DNA from: Linyphia triangularis
Lineage: Eukaryota > Arthropoda > Arachnida > Araneae > Linyphiidae
Reading direction: 5' to 3'
Assembly (NCBI GenBank): GCA_963978545.1
Contig: OZ021723.1
Location: 46,512,069-46,576,068, forward strand
DNA: 64,000 nucleotides
The notes below the pieces were generated by a model, which ran no database searches, had not been told where the DNA came from, and saw only the letters and a program-made list of their open reading frames with translations. This document shows, piece after piece, positions 11,323 through 23,329 of the stretch. Position 1 is the stretch's first letter, and each line of letters opens with the position of its first letter. The position numbers were made by a program, and so were the translations under genes.

Positions 11323-13742
11323 AGAAAAGTAATCGAAGTAGAAGGGCAATTTACCCTTATTAGGAGTCTCTGCCACTCCCCCCCCCCCTTCCCCTATTCG
11401 TTAAGCCAAAAATAAACAATTTAAAATGGAAAAAAAGAAATTTCCATAAGATACAGTAAATCCATTCGAACTGCTCGTAAAATAAAAGTACTATGCAAGT
11501 CCATCTATAAATGTGTCCTACCTTTTTTTTTAAATATAAAACTCTGCATACAAATCAAAATAATCGACAATGTTAAAATACAATAGAAGCGTAAAAATGT
11601 AAATGCAGCACCATTAGTGATGGCAAAATATTATTGTAATTTTGGTTGAATAATACTTCATTCGTGTATTTTATTTTATAATTTTCTTTAGTGTTCCATA
11701 CCCGAAAGATCAATAAATAGTAGAATACTTAAAAGAAATATATATACTAAGACTTCGATGCCCCTTCAAAACATAAAAATTGAATAATGCGAGGTCTGTT
11801 TAAATTAACATTGTCATAAAGATATTCCCTAAATCCCACACATAGATATATATAAGAAAATAAAAAATATTTTCTTAAATTTGGCCAATTTTTAAAGTTT
11901 GAGAAATATTTTTTTTTTTTTTTAATTTGGCCGTGTTTGGTACCAAATGAAAGCTGCAACTGAGTAGATTCGAAAAATAAAAACAATTATATGTTACGAT
12001 AAATTTATATTACAAAAAATATGACTCATTGTTGAAAGATACCAGTTCCCTGAGAGGGCCCATCTCCCTTTTATTCAGAAACTGATGGACAGAATTAAAT
12101 TATCACTTAAACTTAAACAAAAGTATCGCTTTTATTAATGTTACTGCACTCATGAACATATGCATTACACTATAAACTTAGAAAAATACTAACTGTTTTA
12201 TTATTGAAACGAACTGAGCTTGAGATCGTTCGGTTAAAGTAACCACAACGTTTAATTATTCACACTTGACTATTTTTCTTGAATTTCCTCAAATTGAGTT
12301 TATAAATGTGAAACTAACAGGCATTTGTCCTCAGTTTTTAATTTTATATAAAATTTCTAAAATTTCATTCAGCAAATAAAATTTCATATAGCATATAAAA
12401 TAAGCAATGAAATGCAAATCAGGCATTCAGCCAATATTACTATGGAAATTATTTTGTAAATAAACGATAGACTGGAAAATTATATTTAATTTTCTAAATC
12501 TCTTAATACAAGTTACCACATATTTTCTGAAAAACGAAAAATATTTGGTTGGGAACAAGAGCATTGAACTTAATTTTCCTGTACGCATTCAAACTTTTTG
12601 TGACTTTGAGAAGACGTATTATTAAACATTATAAATAACATATTAATGATAAAAATAAAATCTGCACTACATGACATGTAGTGAGAGATTTATTATTTTA
12701 GTGCATATTTTATTGTTGATTCTATGTTACATAAGTGTATTTATTAATGTATGTATCATATGAATATATTTATAATTTACTTTTATATCGCTGCATAAAT
12801 TTGGGGAATTTTTCTATTTTTTGCTTAAAAAGTTTACGATTTCTTAATTATACAGTTGGATAAGACTGCCACAATTCCAAATTTTAGTTTTAAAAACAAG
12901 ATAAATTCACGTTTCATTTTCTTTTTAACATCAGACACAAATTACGAATATTTTTAAGCTAAATCGATGCAGTGGAATGGCTTTTCCTGAATATTGAGGA
13001 TTTTTATATTGTGACAATCCTTTTCAAAACAAAGGATAATGTGCATGTATAATGTATAGTATAACCGGGTACGATTCAAATAAAGATGGTCGAAATAAAT
13101 CATTCTCGGTCGGGTCTAAATAAATATATTTCGTGATTTATTAATAAAAAATTAATAATAAAATAATTCCGTAAATTCACCTCTACAGTCGGGATTTTCA
13201 GATTTACAGTCCCCCACCCCCACCAAAATTGTATAGGATAACCACTATCTATAATGGAGGCTCCAAACCAGTGGTCCGCGAGATTGTCGTAAGTGGTCCA
13301 TGGAGTAACCCAAGACTTAAGAATTAAAATATTCATTGATGCAAGATTTCTAATTATCTGAGGGATAATGCATATATTCTCCTGTACATATTTTCCTCTC
13401 TTTTTGCGTAACTACGTCACAAATCTTAAGAAACATAGAGCATTTCTTTTTAAATAAACTGAACTTGAATTGATCTCAGTTGCCCATATTAACACTGACG
13501 TATTTTTACTTAAAAAAAAAAAATCTGATTTTCTTACCGAAGCTAACTTATTACAAGCACTATTCCACTTAATGAAAAATAATTTGATATTCTATAGCGG
13601 TTTCCACTCTACAAGATTGTACATCGAGAAAATGGTCGTGTAATCCAATGCTTTAAGCCCAAAAAAGTATAAAACTGAAGATGTATTTTTTAGTTATTTT
13701 ATTTGCGTTATTAAAGATAAATTCATTTTAGTTCATTTGATT
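11323..13742. other. AT-rich non-coding stretch
   Basis: No supported gene. It contains a C-run near 11380 and T-runs. Around 13250-13310, AACCACTATC and CCAGTGGTCCGCGAG resemble decayed hAT termini, but no pair with a target duplication could be defined. Confidence 0.5.
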
Positions 13743-13754
13743 CCATAAGTTGAA

Positions 13755-13865
13755 CCGGGTTAGGCATGGATGTTTGTTGTGGTTCGGAATCCACATTAAG
13801 CTGTCGGTCGCGGCCTGATTAGCCGTCACTATGCATAAAAATAGGTCGTTGAGCAAACCAACCAA
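13755..13865 (+). mobile_element. SINE family II, 5'-truncated copy
   Basis: The insert begins CCGGGTTAGGCATGGATG, just after the B-box position of the full-length copy at 19354-19541. It continues through GTGGTTCGGAATCCAC and GGCCTGATTAGCCG to a CAAACCAACCAA tail. It is flanked by the perfect 12-bp duplication CCATAAGTTGAA (13743-13754 and 13866-13877). The duplication shows that it inserted already truncated and was not shortened later by deletion. Confidence 0.88.
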
Positions 13866-13877
13866 CCATAAGTTGAA

Positions 13878-15214
13878 AGGTGTTGAGGAAGGGGAGGCCG
13901 TAATATACATTCATTTATAAACGCAAATTAAAAAACAAAATCTATATTCAAGCACTGACAAAATCTATATTCAGATACTTTACAGATTCTAAGCCGACAC
14001 AGTCGGCTTGTTTTGTGCGAGTTTAACTTGTCTTTATCCATATAACACATAATTGAGGGGGAGTTTATTTGCCCTTTTTGTTTAACTGAAAAAAGTAATT
14101 ATCCATCTTAACAGTTAACCAGGAAATTCTTTGAAAACGTTAAAACATGGAAATCGGTCTGAGTTTCGAATGGATTACAGATATTTTTTCAAATCGCAAG
14201 ATATCTGGCTGTTCCAGCAAAAAATTCAATCTACATTCTGCCTTGGAAGCTTAATAACTAATTGTTTAACCTTAAAGGAATGAATTAACAGCTCTTAAGT
14301 TACATTTGCATACAAAATTACATTGTTTTAGATTATTGTTGATTTACACGATGCATTAAGGTCATGACGTATTAAAAAATAAATTAAAAGTAATGATTTT
14401 AAAATGACCTCTTGTGGTTTCTGGGTCATTCTTTACATAAATTCCACTTGAAGTAGGATAGATCTTTTTAATTTTGTATTACTTTTGGTTATTGAACTGA
14501 ACTACGCACATGATTCAAGTGGAAATGTTTTTGCATCAAAAGTAAGCTTCATCTATTTAAGATTAGTTTTCTGCTAGCATCCGTAAGTGGTGGGAAACAA
14601 GTTAGATTGTGAAAGTATTTCTCATTAAAAAACCGCTTCTACATACCACGTTTTTATTAAAAAATATCAGGTTCAAATACCATGCGTATACAATTTAGCA
14701 ACATTTAAAGACTGAAATCTCCACTTATAAAAGTTGACCATTGATATAAAAAGAACTCTACTAATTTGGACGCGTATTTTTATAGGTAAAAAATGTTAAC
14801 AAGTGGTCAAGTTTAACAACAAACTTGGGGGAGAAAATTCGTCTCGTCAACTAATACCAAAGTTCGAATCCGATATCGTATCTCTTTTTGCAGCCAAGAT
14901 ATGAACTTCCCACGAATTTACAATGGAAACACTTTTATGATCGATTTGTACAGAAGTTCGGGTTAAATTTTAAATAATGTTACTAATATTTTTGATATGA
15001 CATGTCTATGTACTACTTATAATTTAGGCTTAACGAATTTCAAATTAACTTCTGGTTTACATTTTAGACACTACTGGTCGTAACTCGCTTTTGAGTAATG
15101 GGAGCTGATTTAGACGAGACCTTTCATTTGACAAAGCACACGTATCTGTAGAATTTTTAATTTTATATGAATGTGTAACCTCAAGCCTTTGTATAAATAA
15201 ACTCCTCAGTACAT
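13878..15214. other. AT-rich non-coding stretch with a small hairpin
   Basis: No supported gene. At 13991-14009 AAGCCGAC and GTCGGCTT form a perfect 8-bp stem around an ACA loop, but no terminator or RNA-gene context is visible. Confidence 0.5.
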
Positions 15215-15228
15215 TGTTTAAAAATAGG

Positions 15229-15405
15229 TTGGTTGTATTCAGATTATCTGGCGCCGTCAGCAACACGAGGGCTATAATGCGCTGAAACATTTCGTCATTT
15301 GACAAACCAACTTACATTTACAAACACCCATGCCAACACGGGACTCGAACCCGCAACCTCGCGGTCTAGAAGCCAGCACGCTAACCACTATACCGTTTGG
15401 TCGGC
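15229..15405 (-). mobile_element. tRNA-derived SINE family I, full length
   Basis: On the minus strand it starts GCCGACCAAACGGTATAGTG, with a Pol III A box (TATAGTGGTTAGCGTGC) and B box (GGGTTCGAGTCCCG) correctly spaced. A unique body with GGCGCCAGATAATCTGAA and a CAACCAACC tail follow. The perfect 14-bp duplication TGTTTAAAAATAGG lies at 15215-15228 and 15406-15419. The length is 177 bp. Confidence 0.93.
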
Positions 15406-15605
15406 TGTTTAAAAATAGGCATCACACGAGGAATACTTCTTTTACACAGTTATCAGAATTATGTAACCACTAATTTGAAAAGATTCGTGTTAGATTATTA
15501 TTTCTCCAATCTTCTTCGGTTTTCTCAGTAAAATGTGTTGTGTGTGCAGACTGGAAATATTTTCCCATTTTTTTTTTTTTTTTTTTTACTGTTTCTGTGA
15601 TAAAT

Positions 15606-15941
15606 GTTAGAAAAAAGTGTCTTTATTTTTCGTTAGAAAAAAGTGTCTCTATTTTTCGTTAGAAAAAAGTGTCTCTATTTTTCGTTAGAAAAAAGTGTCT
15701 CTATTTTTCGTTAGAAAAAAGTGTCTCTATTTTTCGTTAGAAAAAAGTGTCTCTATTTTTCGTTAGAAAAAAGTGTCTCTATTTTTCGTTAGAAAAAAGT
15801 GTCTCTATTTTTCGTTAGAAAAAAGTGTCTCTATTTTTCGTTAGAAAAAAGTGTCTATTTTTCGTTAGAAAAAAGTGTCTCTATTTTTCGTTAGAAAAAA
15901 GTGTCTCTATTTTTCGTTAGAAAAAAATGTTTTTATTTTTC
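15606..15941. repeat. 26-bp tandem repeat, 13 units
   Basis: Units of GTTAGAAAAAAGTGTCTCTA plus TTTTTC begin every 26 bp from 15606 (15632, 15658 and so on); one unit near 15840 is 24 bp long. Units are almost identical, pointing to recent expansion. It is not a CRISPR array because there are no unique spacers. Confidence 0.95.
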
Positions 15942-16113
15942 ATTATCTTAAATGAAATTGGTGATTTTTTAGCTCAAGAACTTACACTAGGCATAACTAT
16001 ATCTAAATAGATCAAGTTCTGTACCACTGAAAATATTCCATGTGTGAAAGAGGTTTGTCTTCTGGGAGATTTTTCATGAGGAAACTGTCCAATATTTTCA
16101 CTTCGAATGAAAG

Positions 16114-16273
16114 TTGGTTGGTTGTATTCAGATTATCTGGCGCCGTCAGGAACACGAGGGCTATAATGCGCCGAAACATTTCGTCATTTAACAAACCAAT
16201 ATACATTTACAAACACCCATGCCAACACGGGACTCGAACCAGCAACCTCGCGGTCTAGAAGCCAGCACGCTAA
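16114..16273 (-). mobile_element. tRNA-derived SINE family I, 5'-truncated
   Basis: Same body, B box and AACC-type tail as the copy at 15229. The minus-strand start is at TTAGCGTGC, inside the A box. A 16-bp duplication, TCACTTCGAATGAAAG, lies at 16098-16113 and 16274-16289. The truncated head is therefore the state at insertion. Confidence 0.92.
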
Positions 16274-16289
16274 TCACTTCGAATGAAAG

Positions 16290-18596
16290 AAAACCCTAAT
16301 TCAGAAAACTTGAAACGCTTGCAACTGACAGCTTGTCGACGGATTCGACTTTTTGTTACGATATCTGTCGGTATTTACTCACAAAATTGAGACAGCTAAG
16401 TGCTTGCAAGAGTTTGCGTATGGAAATTGTGAATCGATTACAACAATTCTTGCATGTATGTGTTCAATCGAGCACGTTTGATTTTAAATGCAACATTTGA
16501 ATCAGTTGTCGAATAGAGAAATTGTCATACTACATAACTAAACCTTTACTAGTAAACGGTTAATGAATAAAATTCTACTTCAAGATTTTAAACAAAAAAT
16601 CTAAGAGTGGTCTTTAAACTCCTGATGTTCATATCAATTCAGTATTTCATGTATCTTATTCATATTATCACTCATCTAACACTTATCCATAAACTCGAAT
16701 TTTTTTTTAAAAGATTCTAAATCAATCAACCTATACAAAATTTTCCAATTTAGATTGTGTAATAGCAATACTTTATTTTAATATTAAATATTTATGTAAA
16801 AATAATGATAATAAAATTTAAAAAAATAACAAATTTAAAGCAAAATTTCTTTGAAAAGCAAAAACACTTTTGATTTTAAGGCAAATGTTTTTCAAATCAA
16901 ATAATTAAAGAAAAATCAAATCCGATACCTGTATTAAAAATTCAACTGCGTATGATTGATTCTACATGATAGGTTCTCATTAACCCGTAAACGACTGCAA
17001 GCAAGCAAATCTTACAGAAAGTGTATTAAAATCGTTTTTGACTGGTTAACAAGGTCTCTTATAAAGTAATAGCAAGCAAAATGTATTGAATAAATATAAA
17101 AAACAAACAAAAAACATTATTTTCTTAGATAACCAATAAATTCATTTATATTTATTAAAAAATTATTTTGGTTAATTAAATTTCTTTTAAATAAGCAATA
17201 TGATTTATTCTGCCAGCAACGAACGTTTTGCAAAATGATACCAGTCTATGTAAACTGAGTGGTCCGTCCCATTTGCGAACATTACAAGAAAAAGATAATA
17301 TAAAAAATGCAATTTTCCCTTTACCGACAATATAAAGTTAATGATCTGCTTAATTTTACACAATTGCAAATTATTAACAGAAAATTGGCGATCAGGCAAA
17401 TCGTATGCAGGATTTCCTATAACATATCTTCTAGATATTTGAATTTAATTTTAGCAATTTATTGCTGAATTAAAAAAACAGGATAAAGAATCAACTTCTC
17501 TCATAAATTATGGAAACGAATACCATCATCCACTCCACTGAATTTAGAAACCAACTTAATAATTTTAAAGTGGCATATTTTTAACAATTAAAATATTGTT
17601 TCTCGTGTTTTAATACAGCAGAAAACAGGTGCCAAATAATTAAATGAAAAAAAAAAAAAAAAAAGTGTGATAGGTTTTCGTGATCACTGATCAAGAATAA
17701 TTTCACGACCGCATCGTGATACAAATGAACTTTTGAAGTTTGAATGACTCATTTCAAATTCTTCCGCACACATTCCAACTTGTCAAGCAATCTGACCCCA
17801 AAAAAACTTAAAATAAACTTTTGATCAAAAAAATACTTACCCGTTAAGTATTCCAAGATTCCAATAAATGCGCATGATAGTTATAGGAGTTGTGGGCAGT
17901 ATCAGGAATGACAGTCAGCTCATGAAGTCAGTACGGAATCATCACCACGTTCGAGCAAAAAATATGACAACTGGCAAAGAAGGGATAACACAAGTTCGCT
18001 ACTCCAAACCGGGCAAGTTTCTAAAAACCGGTTCAAGAAACTCCAAGCAGCGATGCTTGTTGTCTTACCTCAACGCAATATTTACTTCCCATGGACAAGC
18101 ATGAATCGGGTTTCCATGACAACTGGTGCAACAACATCGTCCACCACCGCCAGGTACCGCCACTTGTCGACTTTTGCTGACCCTTGGAATAACTAAGGCA
18201 CCTGACAGCTGATCTATCGCGAAAAACTTTTGTTCCACTGACAAATCTGAGTATTCATGTTTCGAATAAATGTTTTCGTGTAACACGATTCTGTAAAGAA
18301 CGCTGACGTTTCTGAGATTCTAGTAGAATAAATAACAGCTGCGTGTGTTATAGGGTGATACTTCCTGGTCCTGATTCGTGGAATATATACTCATTGAGCG
18401 TAAATGAAAAGAAACCCCTAAATGTATAAATTTCATTAATTTTTTTTTCTCTTTCAGAAGTATACCAAATGTTTTCCACAGTTGTGCTGCAATCCTTCAT
18501 TTTTTAGAAACGTTTTGCGACTGCTTTTCAGGTTAACCATATAAAGAATAAATTTTCCAGGACTCTTGCAATCGAGAGCTCTTACGATGGCCTTTT
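16290..18596. other. AT-rich stretch with a less AT-rich patch
   Basis: 16290-17860 is very AT-rich with no feature. 17868-18290 is visibly more GC-rich and non-repetitive, with frames of 78 codons (+) and 73 codons (-). The minus frame has a glycine/cysteine-rich end. This could be a fragment of a host exon or regulatory DNA, but no family is recognised and no confident splice junctions were identified. Confidence 0.4.
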
Positions 18597-19330
18597 TTGC
18601 TTTCAATACCTATATGTATACATAGGGTAATGAAATAATGATTTTTTGCATTTCTTCCAATTTTAGAACATCCTGATCTCAAAAAAGTTATCTAGAAAAA
18701 ATGACTGTCTCTTAAAAAATGTCTGTCTACATGACTTCGGAACAAATTGACCTAGGTTGGTTGTTTTCAGATTATCTGGCGCCGTCAGCAACACGAGGGC
18801 TACAATGCGCCGAAACTTTCGTCATTAGACAAGCCAACATACATTTACAAACACCCATGCCTAACACGGGACTCGAACCCGCAACCTCGCGGTCTAGAGG
18901 CTAACACGCTAACCACTATACCGTTTGGTCGGCCAAATTGACCTAGGATGTTCAAATTTGGTGTACAGGTTAGTGGTGACCATGAGACCCACCATTAAGG
19001 CTTTCGTAAAAATCGCGCATGCGCATAAGGTAGCTGTCATTGAAAAAATCATGTTTTTCATTTATTACAAAAAAACGGCTCTAGCGATAAAAGTTGAAAA
19101 ATGAATGCCTTCAACACAGAGTTCTCTTTGCTTGAGCGTACCTAATCAAAGATCATTTTTCTTCTCACCTTAGTTTCACTTATAAAATAATAAAGAATAA
19201 TATAAGGATTATCGAAAAGTATATCTCCCAAATCACCATTTTAACGGAGTTTTAAGACCCATATAAGAATAACAGCAAAAAATATCGCCAATCTGGCCAT
19301 TTTCGGAATGAATGATGAAAGTATAAAAAT
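18597..19330 (-). repeat. Dispersed repeat R1, copy b, hosting a SINE
   Basis: Inverted relative to the copy at 1750-2407. It begins with the palindromic end around TATGTATACATAGG, passes AGAACATCCTGA, CGCGCATGCGCATAAGG and GAGTTTTAAGACCCATATAAG, and ends near GAATGATGAAAGTA. A SINE at 18757-18933 interrupts it, so R1 is older than that SINE. Confidence 0.65.
18757..18933 (-). mobile_element. tRNA-derived SINE family I, full length
   Basis: A 177-bp copy with complete A and B boxes on the minus strand. It is flanked by the 14-bp duplication CAAATTGACCTAGG (18743-18756 and 18934-18947), and the flanking sequence is R1 repeat. Confidence 0.93.
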
Positions 19331-19353
19331 GCTAAATAAATTCTCATAGAAAT

Positions 19354-19541
19354 GTGGCCCACCTGATGACTGGTGGGGTTAACGCTCTGGTTTCGCATGC
19401 CAAAGATGCCGAGTTCGAATCCCGGATTAGGCATGGATGTTCGTTGTGGTTCGGAATCCACGTTAAGCTGTAGGTACCGGCCTGATTAGCCGTTACTGTG
19501 AAGAAAAATTGGTCGTTGAACGTACAAACCAACCCACCAAT
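19354..19541 (+). mobile_element. tRNA-derived SINE family II, full length
   Basis: A 188-bp copy starts GTGGCCCACCTGATGACTGG. It has an A-box-like TGGTGGGGTTAACGC and the B box GAGTTCGAATCCC, followed by GGATTAGGCATGGATGTTCG, a body with GGCCTGATTAGCCG, and a tail of CAAACCAACCCACC. It is flanked by TCATAGAAAT at 19344-19353 and 19542-19551. The head and body differ from family I, but the stretch just after the B box and the CCAACC tail are alike, suggesting that both use related retrotransposition machinery. Confidence 0.9.
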
Positions 19542-19589
19542 TCATAGAAATTCGCTTTTAAAAAAAAAAAAAAAAAAAATGAATGTCTT

Positions 19590-19828
19590 TAACACAGAGT
19601 TATCTTTTCTTGAGCATCGCCCACCAAGAACTGTTCATTCGGTGTTTCACTTACAAGAAAGGATAATGTGATATATATCGTAAAACATATCACCAAATTC
19701 GCCATTTTGCTGGTTTTTTTAGTGATAATTATCACCATAAACATCACCCAACTGGGCATTTTTACTTTCAATTACCCATATGTATACATAAAGTAATGAA
19801 AGTATAGCATTCGGTCTAAAAAAAAAAT

Positions 19829-19863
<35 letters not shown>

Positions 19864-20065
19864 ATTTCCCTATGTTTAGGAACATCCTGATTTTTTAAAG
19901 CAAAACTGAGGGGAGGGGGAAAAAAAAAAAAAAAACGATCGTTGATCAGGTATGCTCAAGGAAAGAGAACTCTGTGTTGAAGGCATTTATTTTTTAACTT
20001 TTTACTCCAATAAAACATTTTTACGAGAATTTTGGAGGTGGGGATGTTTAGAGCACCTTAACAGA
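19590..20065. repeat. Dispersed repeat R1, rearranged pieces
   Basis: Two partial R1 units meet at the palindrome TTACCCATATGTATACATAA (about 19770-19800). The left part is in minus orientation. On the right, the terminal piece is inverted and is followed after a long T-run (about 19832-19861) by the GATCGTTGATCAGG to GGAGGTGGGGATGTTTA block in plus orientation. The order is scrambled relative to the copy at 1750-2407, consistent with foldback-driven rearrangement. Confidence 0.55.
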
Positions 20066-22268
20066 CTATCAAACCGGAAAAATTCTTGAAAGTAATCCAA
20101 TAGATGGCAGTGCGAGCTGATTGAGTGAGGGATTAATTAATGGGGAAAATCTACCAGTAAAGGAAAATGTCCCCATCTTTTCCCTTATCTTTCTTAAGGG
20201 TGGCAAAGGGGGTCGTATTAGACGTTACCTTTTTTTCCCACCCCTCTCAACACATGTTCACATGTCCAGCAGAGGGCAAATCGGCCATCAATACACCCCT
20301 AAAAGCCCCCCTAAGCATTTCCTTGAGTTCTTAGAAAAAGAAGGAGGTAACCAGGTTTCCTGATCTCTTTTAGCCGGCCACAGATCCGTTCGAAATCCAA
20401 TGCCATTAATATATAAGATAATAGTTGGACTAGATAATATGAAAGACACAATAATTTAACTAAAAAATCAAGGAAATGAAAAAGATGCAATGACAAAATT
20501 TCGATTTTACACGAGACTCAATTTAAAAAATACATAAAAAGCAATCTGTAATAAAAATAAATCTTTTGTCAGAATTGTTTAGGTGGATGTACATTTGGCG
20601 ACATTTCGAATGACCTTAATTTTACTGAAGCGTTACGTTTGTGAAACTTTTTCTCAATAACATGAAATATTGATGTAAAATATGTTGTTTTTTTCGGGAT
20701 TCAAATTGGAGGACTTTAAGAAATGTGTGCGGTTTAAAAATTACCAGCCTCTTTGGCTTGCAAAGAAGGTTGTTCCTTGTTCGGTATTTTGTTTTCTACT
20801 AATTGATGTGAATCTATGTGGCAGGTGTGTATTTTATTAATGTATTAATATACACCTAATGCCATTATTTATGTTCATTTTTAAGATATTTATAGCTACT
20901 CTTAAGACGGTTCGATGAATTTTGATCATTCTTTTTTCATTCTTCTTAACCGATTAGAGGAAGGGCCTTTTTTATTATTTGAAGAACCTTTTATATGATT
21001 TAATATTCACGAGGGTCGGTTTCCCCCAGAAATGATCACGGAACCGTGTGAACTTTAGCGATGGTAATGACTGACTAAAGCGGGTCGAAAGATTTTGGAT
21101 ATTCCTCTTTTACTCAAAGTAATGAAATTATATTGATATCTTAAAGTTGAAATATTAAAACATTATAATAAGAAAAAAGTAAAATTTACTTATTTTTCAA
21201 TTAAATTACATGTTTATAAAGACTCTAAAAGCACGTGTTTCAACTTTGAGCCAAACAACCACTTGCATTTTAAAATCAAACTTTTAATACGGCATGGCTT
21301 GTACTTTTTGATCACCAACCTGATTCACCGAAGATCGTTCAAACTTTTCTTGAAATAATAACAAATATTTTTTTTTCAAAACTTTAATTAGAAGTTGTTT
21401 TTCAAACGCTTTTTTTAATATCTATTAGTATGTGAAGCTAGCAATCCTCAATTAATTTGTATAAAAAGCAAGTACTTATTTTTCAAATGTGTCATACTTT
21501 CTATTAGTATTTTTTTTTTTTTTTTTTAGTATGTATTTGCAAGTCTTTTTACTCAAGTAAATTTTAAAAAAAATCGTAGGTATATATTTAATTTAAAAGA
21601 AAATATTTTCTCCTTGGTGTGATAAGGAGATTCCTATTTCAAAGAAATTAACTGGGTGTTTTCTACAAACCTAAAGCTCTGTATAACGTAACACGTTTTT
21701 GTAGTTGCTCTTAATAGCAAGAGTCGTTTCTTACACCACATCGTGTTTTGAGAAACGATTTGATTATTCAACCAAAAACATCCATTGACAATATTTTATT
21801 TAACTCGAATAAAAATAACACAACAAAAAGTATTGTCATGTGTCTCTAGAAAACAAATTATTCAACTAATGAAGTTGTGAGAGCTGGTAGAATTATTTTC
21901 AGAAGGGTCCATCACATGGCATCCAATGGGGTGCAAGGGGAGAAATTCTTTGTTTTAATCTCGGTTTTTCAACTGGCTATATTAATAAAATTTCAATAAA
22001 TTGTTGTGTATTACATTTCTTATCCATTGGAAATTCTAAAGCCTATATCATACTTATATTTCCAGTGAATCATACCACTTTTTCTACAATATTTTGAGTC
22101 TGGGGGTGCGCAAGTGCACTTCCTTGCACCTCCGAGGCGGCGCCCATGAATGAAGTTCAAAATCGAATTGAAATCACTGTACTTCAAATTGTAGACAATG
22201 TCTCCCCCCCCCCCCTACGCAATTACGATTTAAATATACATAACCAATGATAAACACATTTTAAAACT
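20066..22268. other. AT-rich non-coding stretch
   Basis: No supported gene. A less AT-rich piece at 20090-20400 has no recognisable coding frame. There is a C-run near 22203-22215. Confidence 0.5.
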
Positions 22269-22282
22269 CTATGAACAAGGTG

Positions 22283-22466
22283 GTTGGTTGGTTGCTTTCA
22301 GATTATCTGGCGCCGTCAGCAACACGAGGGCTATAATGCGCCGACACATTCGTCATTTGACAATCCAACATACATTTACAAACACCCATGCCTTATACAG
22401 GACTCGAACCCGCAACTTCGCTGTCTAAGAAGCTAGCATGCTAACCACTATACCGTTTGGTCGGCC
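22283..22466 (-). mobile_element. tRNA-derived SINE family I
   Basis: A full-length copy, slightly diverged in the region between the boxes (CTGTCTAAGAAGC). It is flanked by the perfect 14-bp duplication CTATGAACAAGGTG (22269-22282 and 22467-22480). The tail is a run of GGTT units on the plus strand. Confidence 0.93.
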
Positions 22467-22480
22467 CTATGAACAAGGTG

Positions 22481-23329
22481 ATAATATAATATATGATGAG
22501 TTTTTAACGATTAAAAAAAAATTCCAAATGTACAATTGCAAATAAAAGTAGTTCGAGTCAAACGGAACACGGAATTTTGGAATGCATTAGTTCCAAAGGT
22601 TGAGGAAATTTTACTTAGAATGCATTCTTCTGGATAATAATAAATAAAAGATATCCAAGAAAATTGCCAATTAGAGAAGTTAAATAAAAAAGTTTAAGAA
22701 TTTTTCTAGATAAAGGATTATTGCATTTATATAATTATAATGTACTAGAAATTTTAGAACTTATGATTAAGTTTGCATTCATCATAAAGTATAAATGAAG
22801 AAAAAATAATATGTAATTATATAACAACTTATGTTTTGTTGCATTGTTAGACGTTATTTCCTATATTAATAGCTCCTGATGCATGCATTTAATATAAATT
22901 TTTGCAATTTGGAACTAATGTACTTCAATATTCTTCCATTTAAATACTTTAAATTCAGATTTTTTTTTTACCAGATTAACTTTTACGATATTGAGGAACC
23001 ATACAGCATAAACGCACTCTTTTCTATTTGATAAACTCAATTGAACTTGATGTATTTGATCGTTATGTTTCTAATGTTAAATCCTACCAAATTTTTAATA
23101 ATTATTTATGCATTAAAAAACACATATCATACTGGTCAAAACTAGTCTCATCACATTATCTATTTCATAAAATGACTACAAAACGAACTGTGCGAATTTA
23201 AAGAAAATACCTTAAATCCTTTATAATATAATTCTTGCACAAGAAAATAAAAAGCTCTGAATGAAATCGTAGAATCTTTAAGAAAAGACCAAAAATAATG
23301 GAAAAAGTTGTGTGGTTAATTTAATTGAG
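22481..23329. other. AT-rich non-coding stretch
   Basis: No supported feature beyond simple AT richness. Confidence 0.55.

Noticed and set aside
13245..13315. hAT-like ends around CCAGTGGTCCGCGAG
   Set aside because: Only single decayed termini; no partner end with an 8-bp duplication.
14860..14880. Isolated B-box-like GTTCGAATCC
   Set aside because: No matching A box at proper distance and no SINE body or duplication around it.
15229..15405. tRNA gene (A and B boxes present)
   Set aside because: The tRNA-like part is only the head of a dispersed 177-bp element with target duplications and no acceptor-stem closure; it is a SINE.
15606..15941. CRISPR-like regular array
   Set aside because: A continuous 26-bp tandem repeat without unique spacers, in eukaryotic DNA.
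18065..18286. Minus-strand frame with FFAIDQLSGALVI, reminiscent of the end of a cadherin repeat
   Set aside because: A single short word match. The rest of the frame is glycine/cysteine-rich and no second cadherin motif or splice pattern is visible.
21900..22150. Possible DNA transposon with GGTGCAAGG-type ends
   Set aside because: Similar words near both ends (GGGGTGCAAGGGG, CCTTGCACCTCC) but no clear terminal repeat or target duplication could be set.
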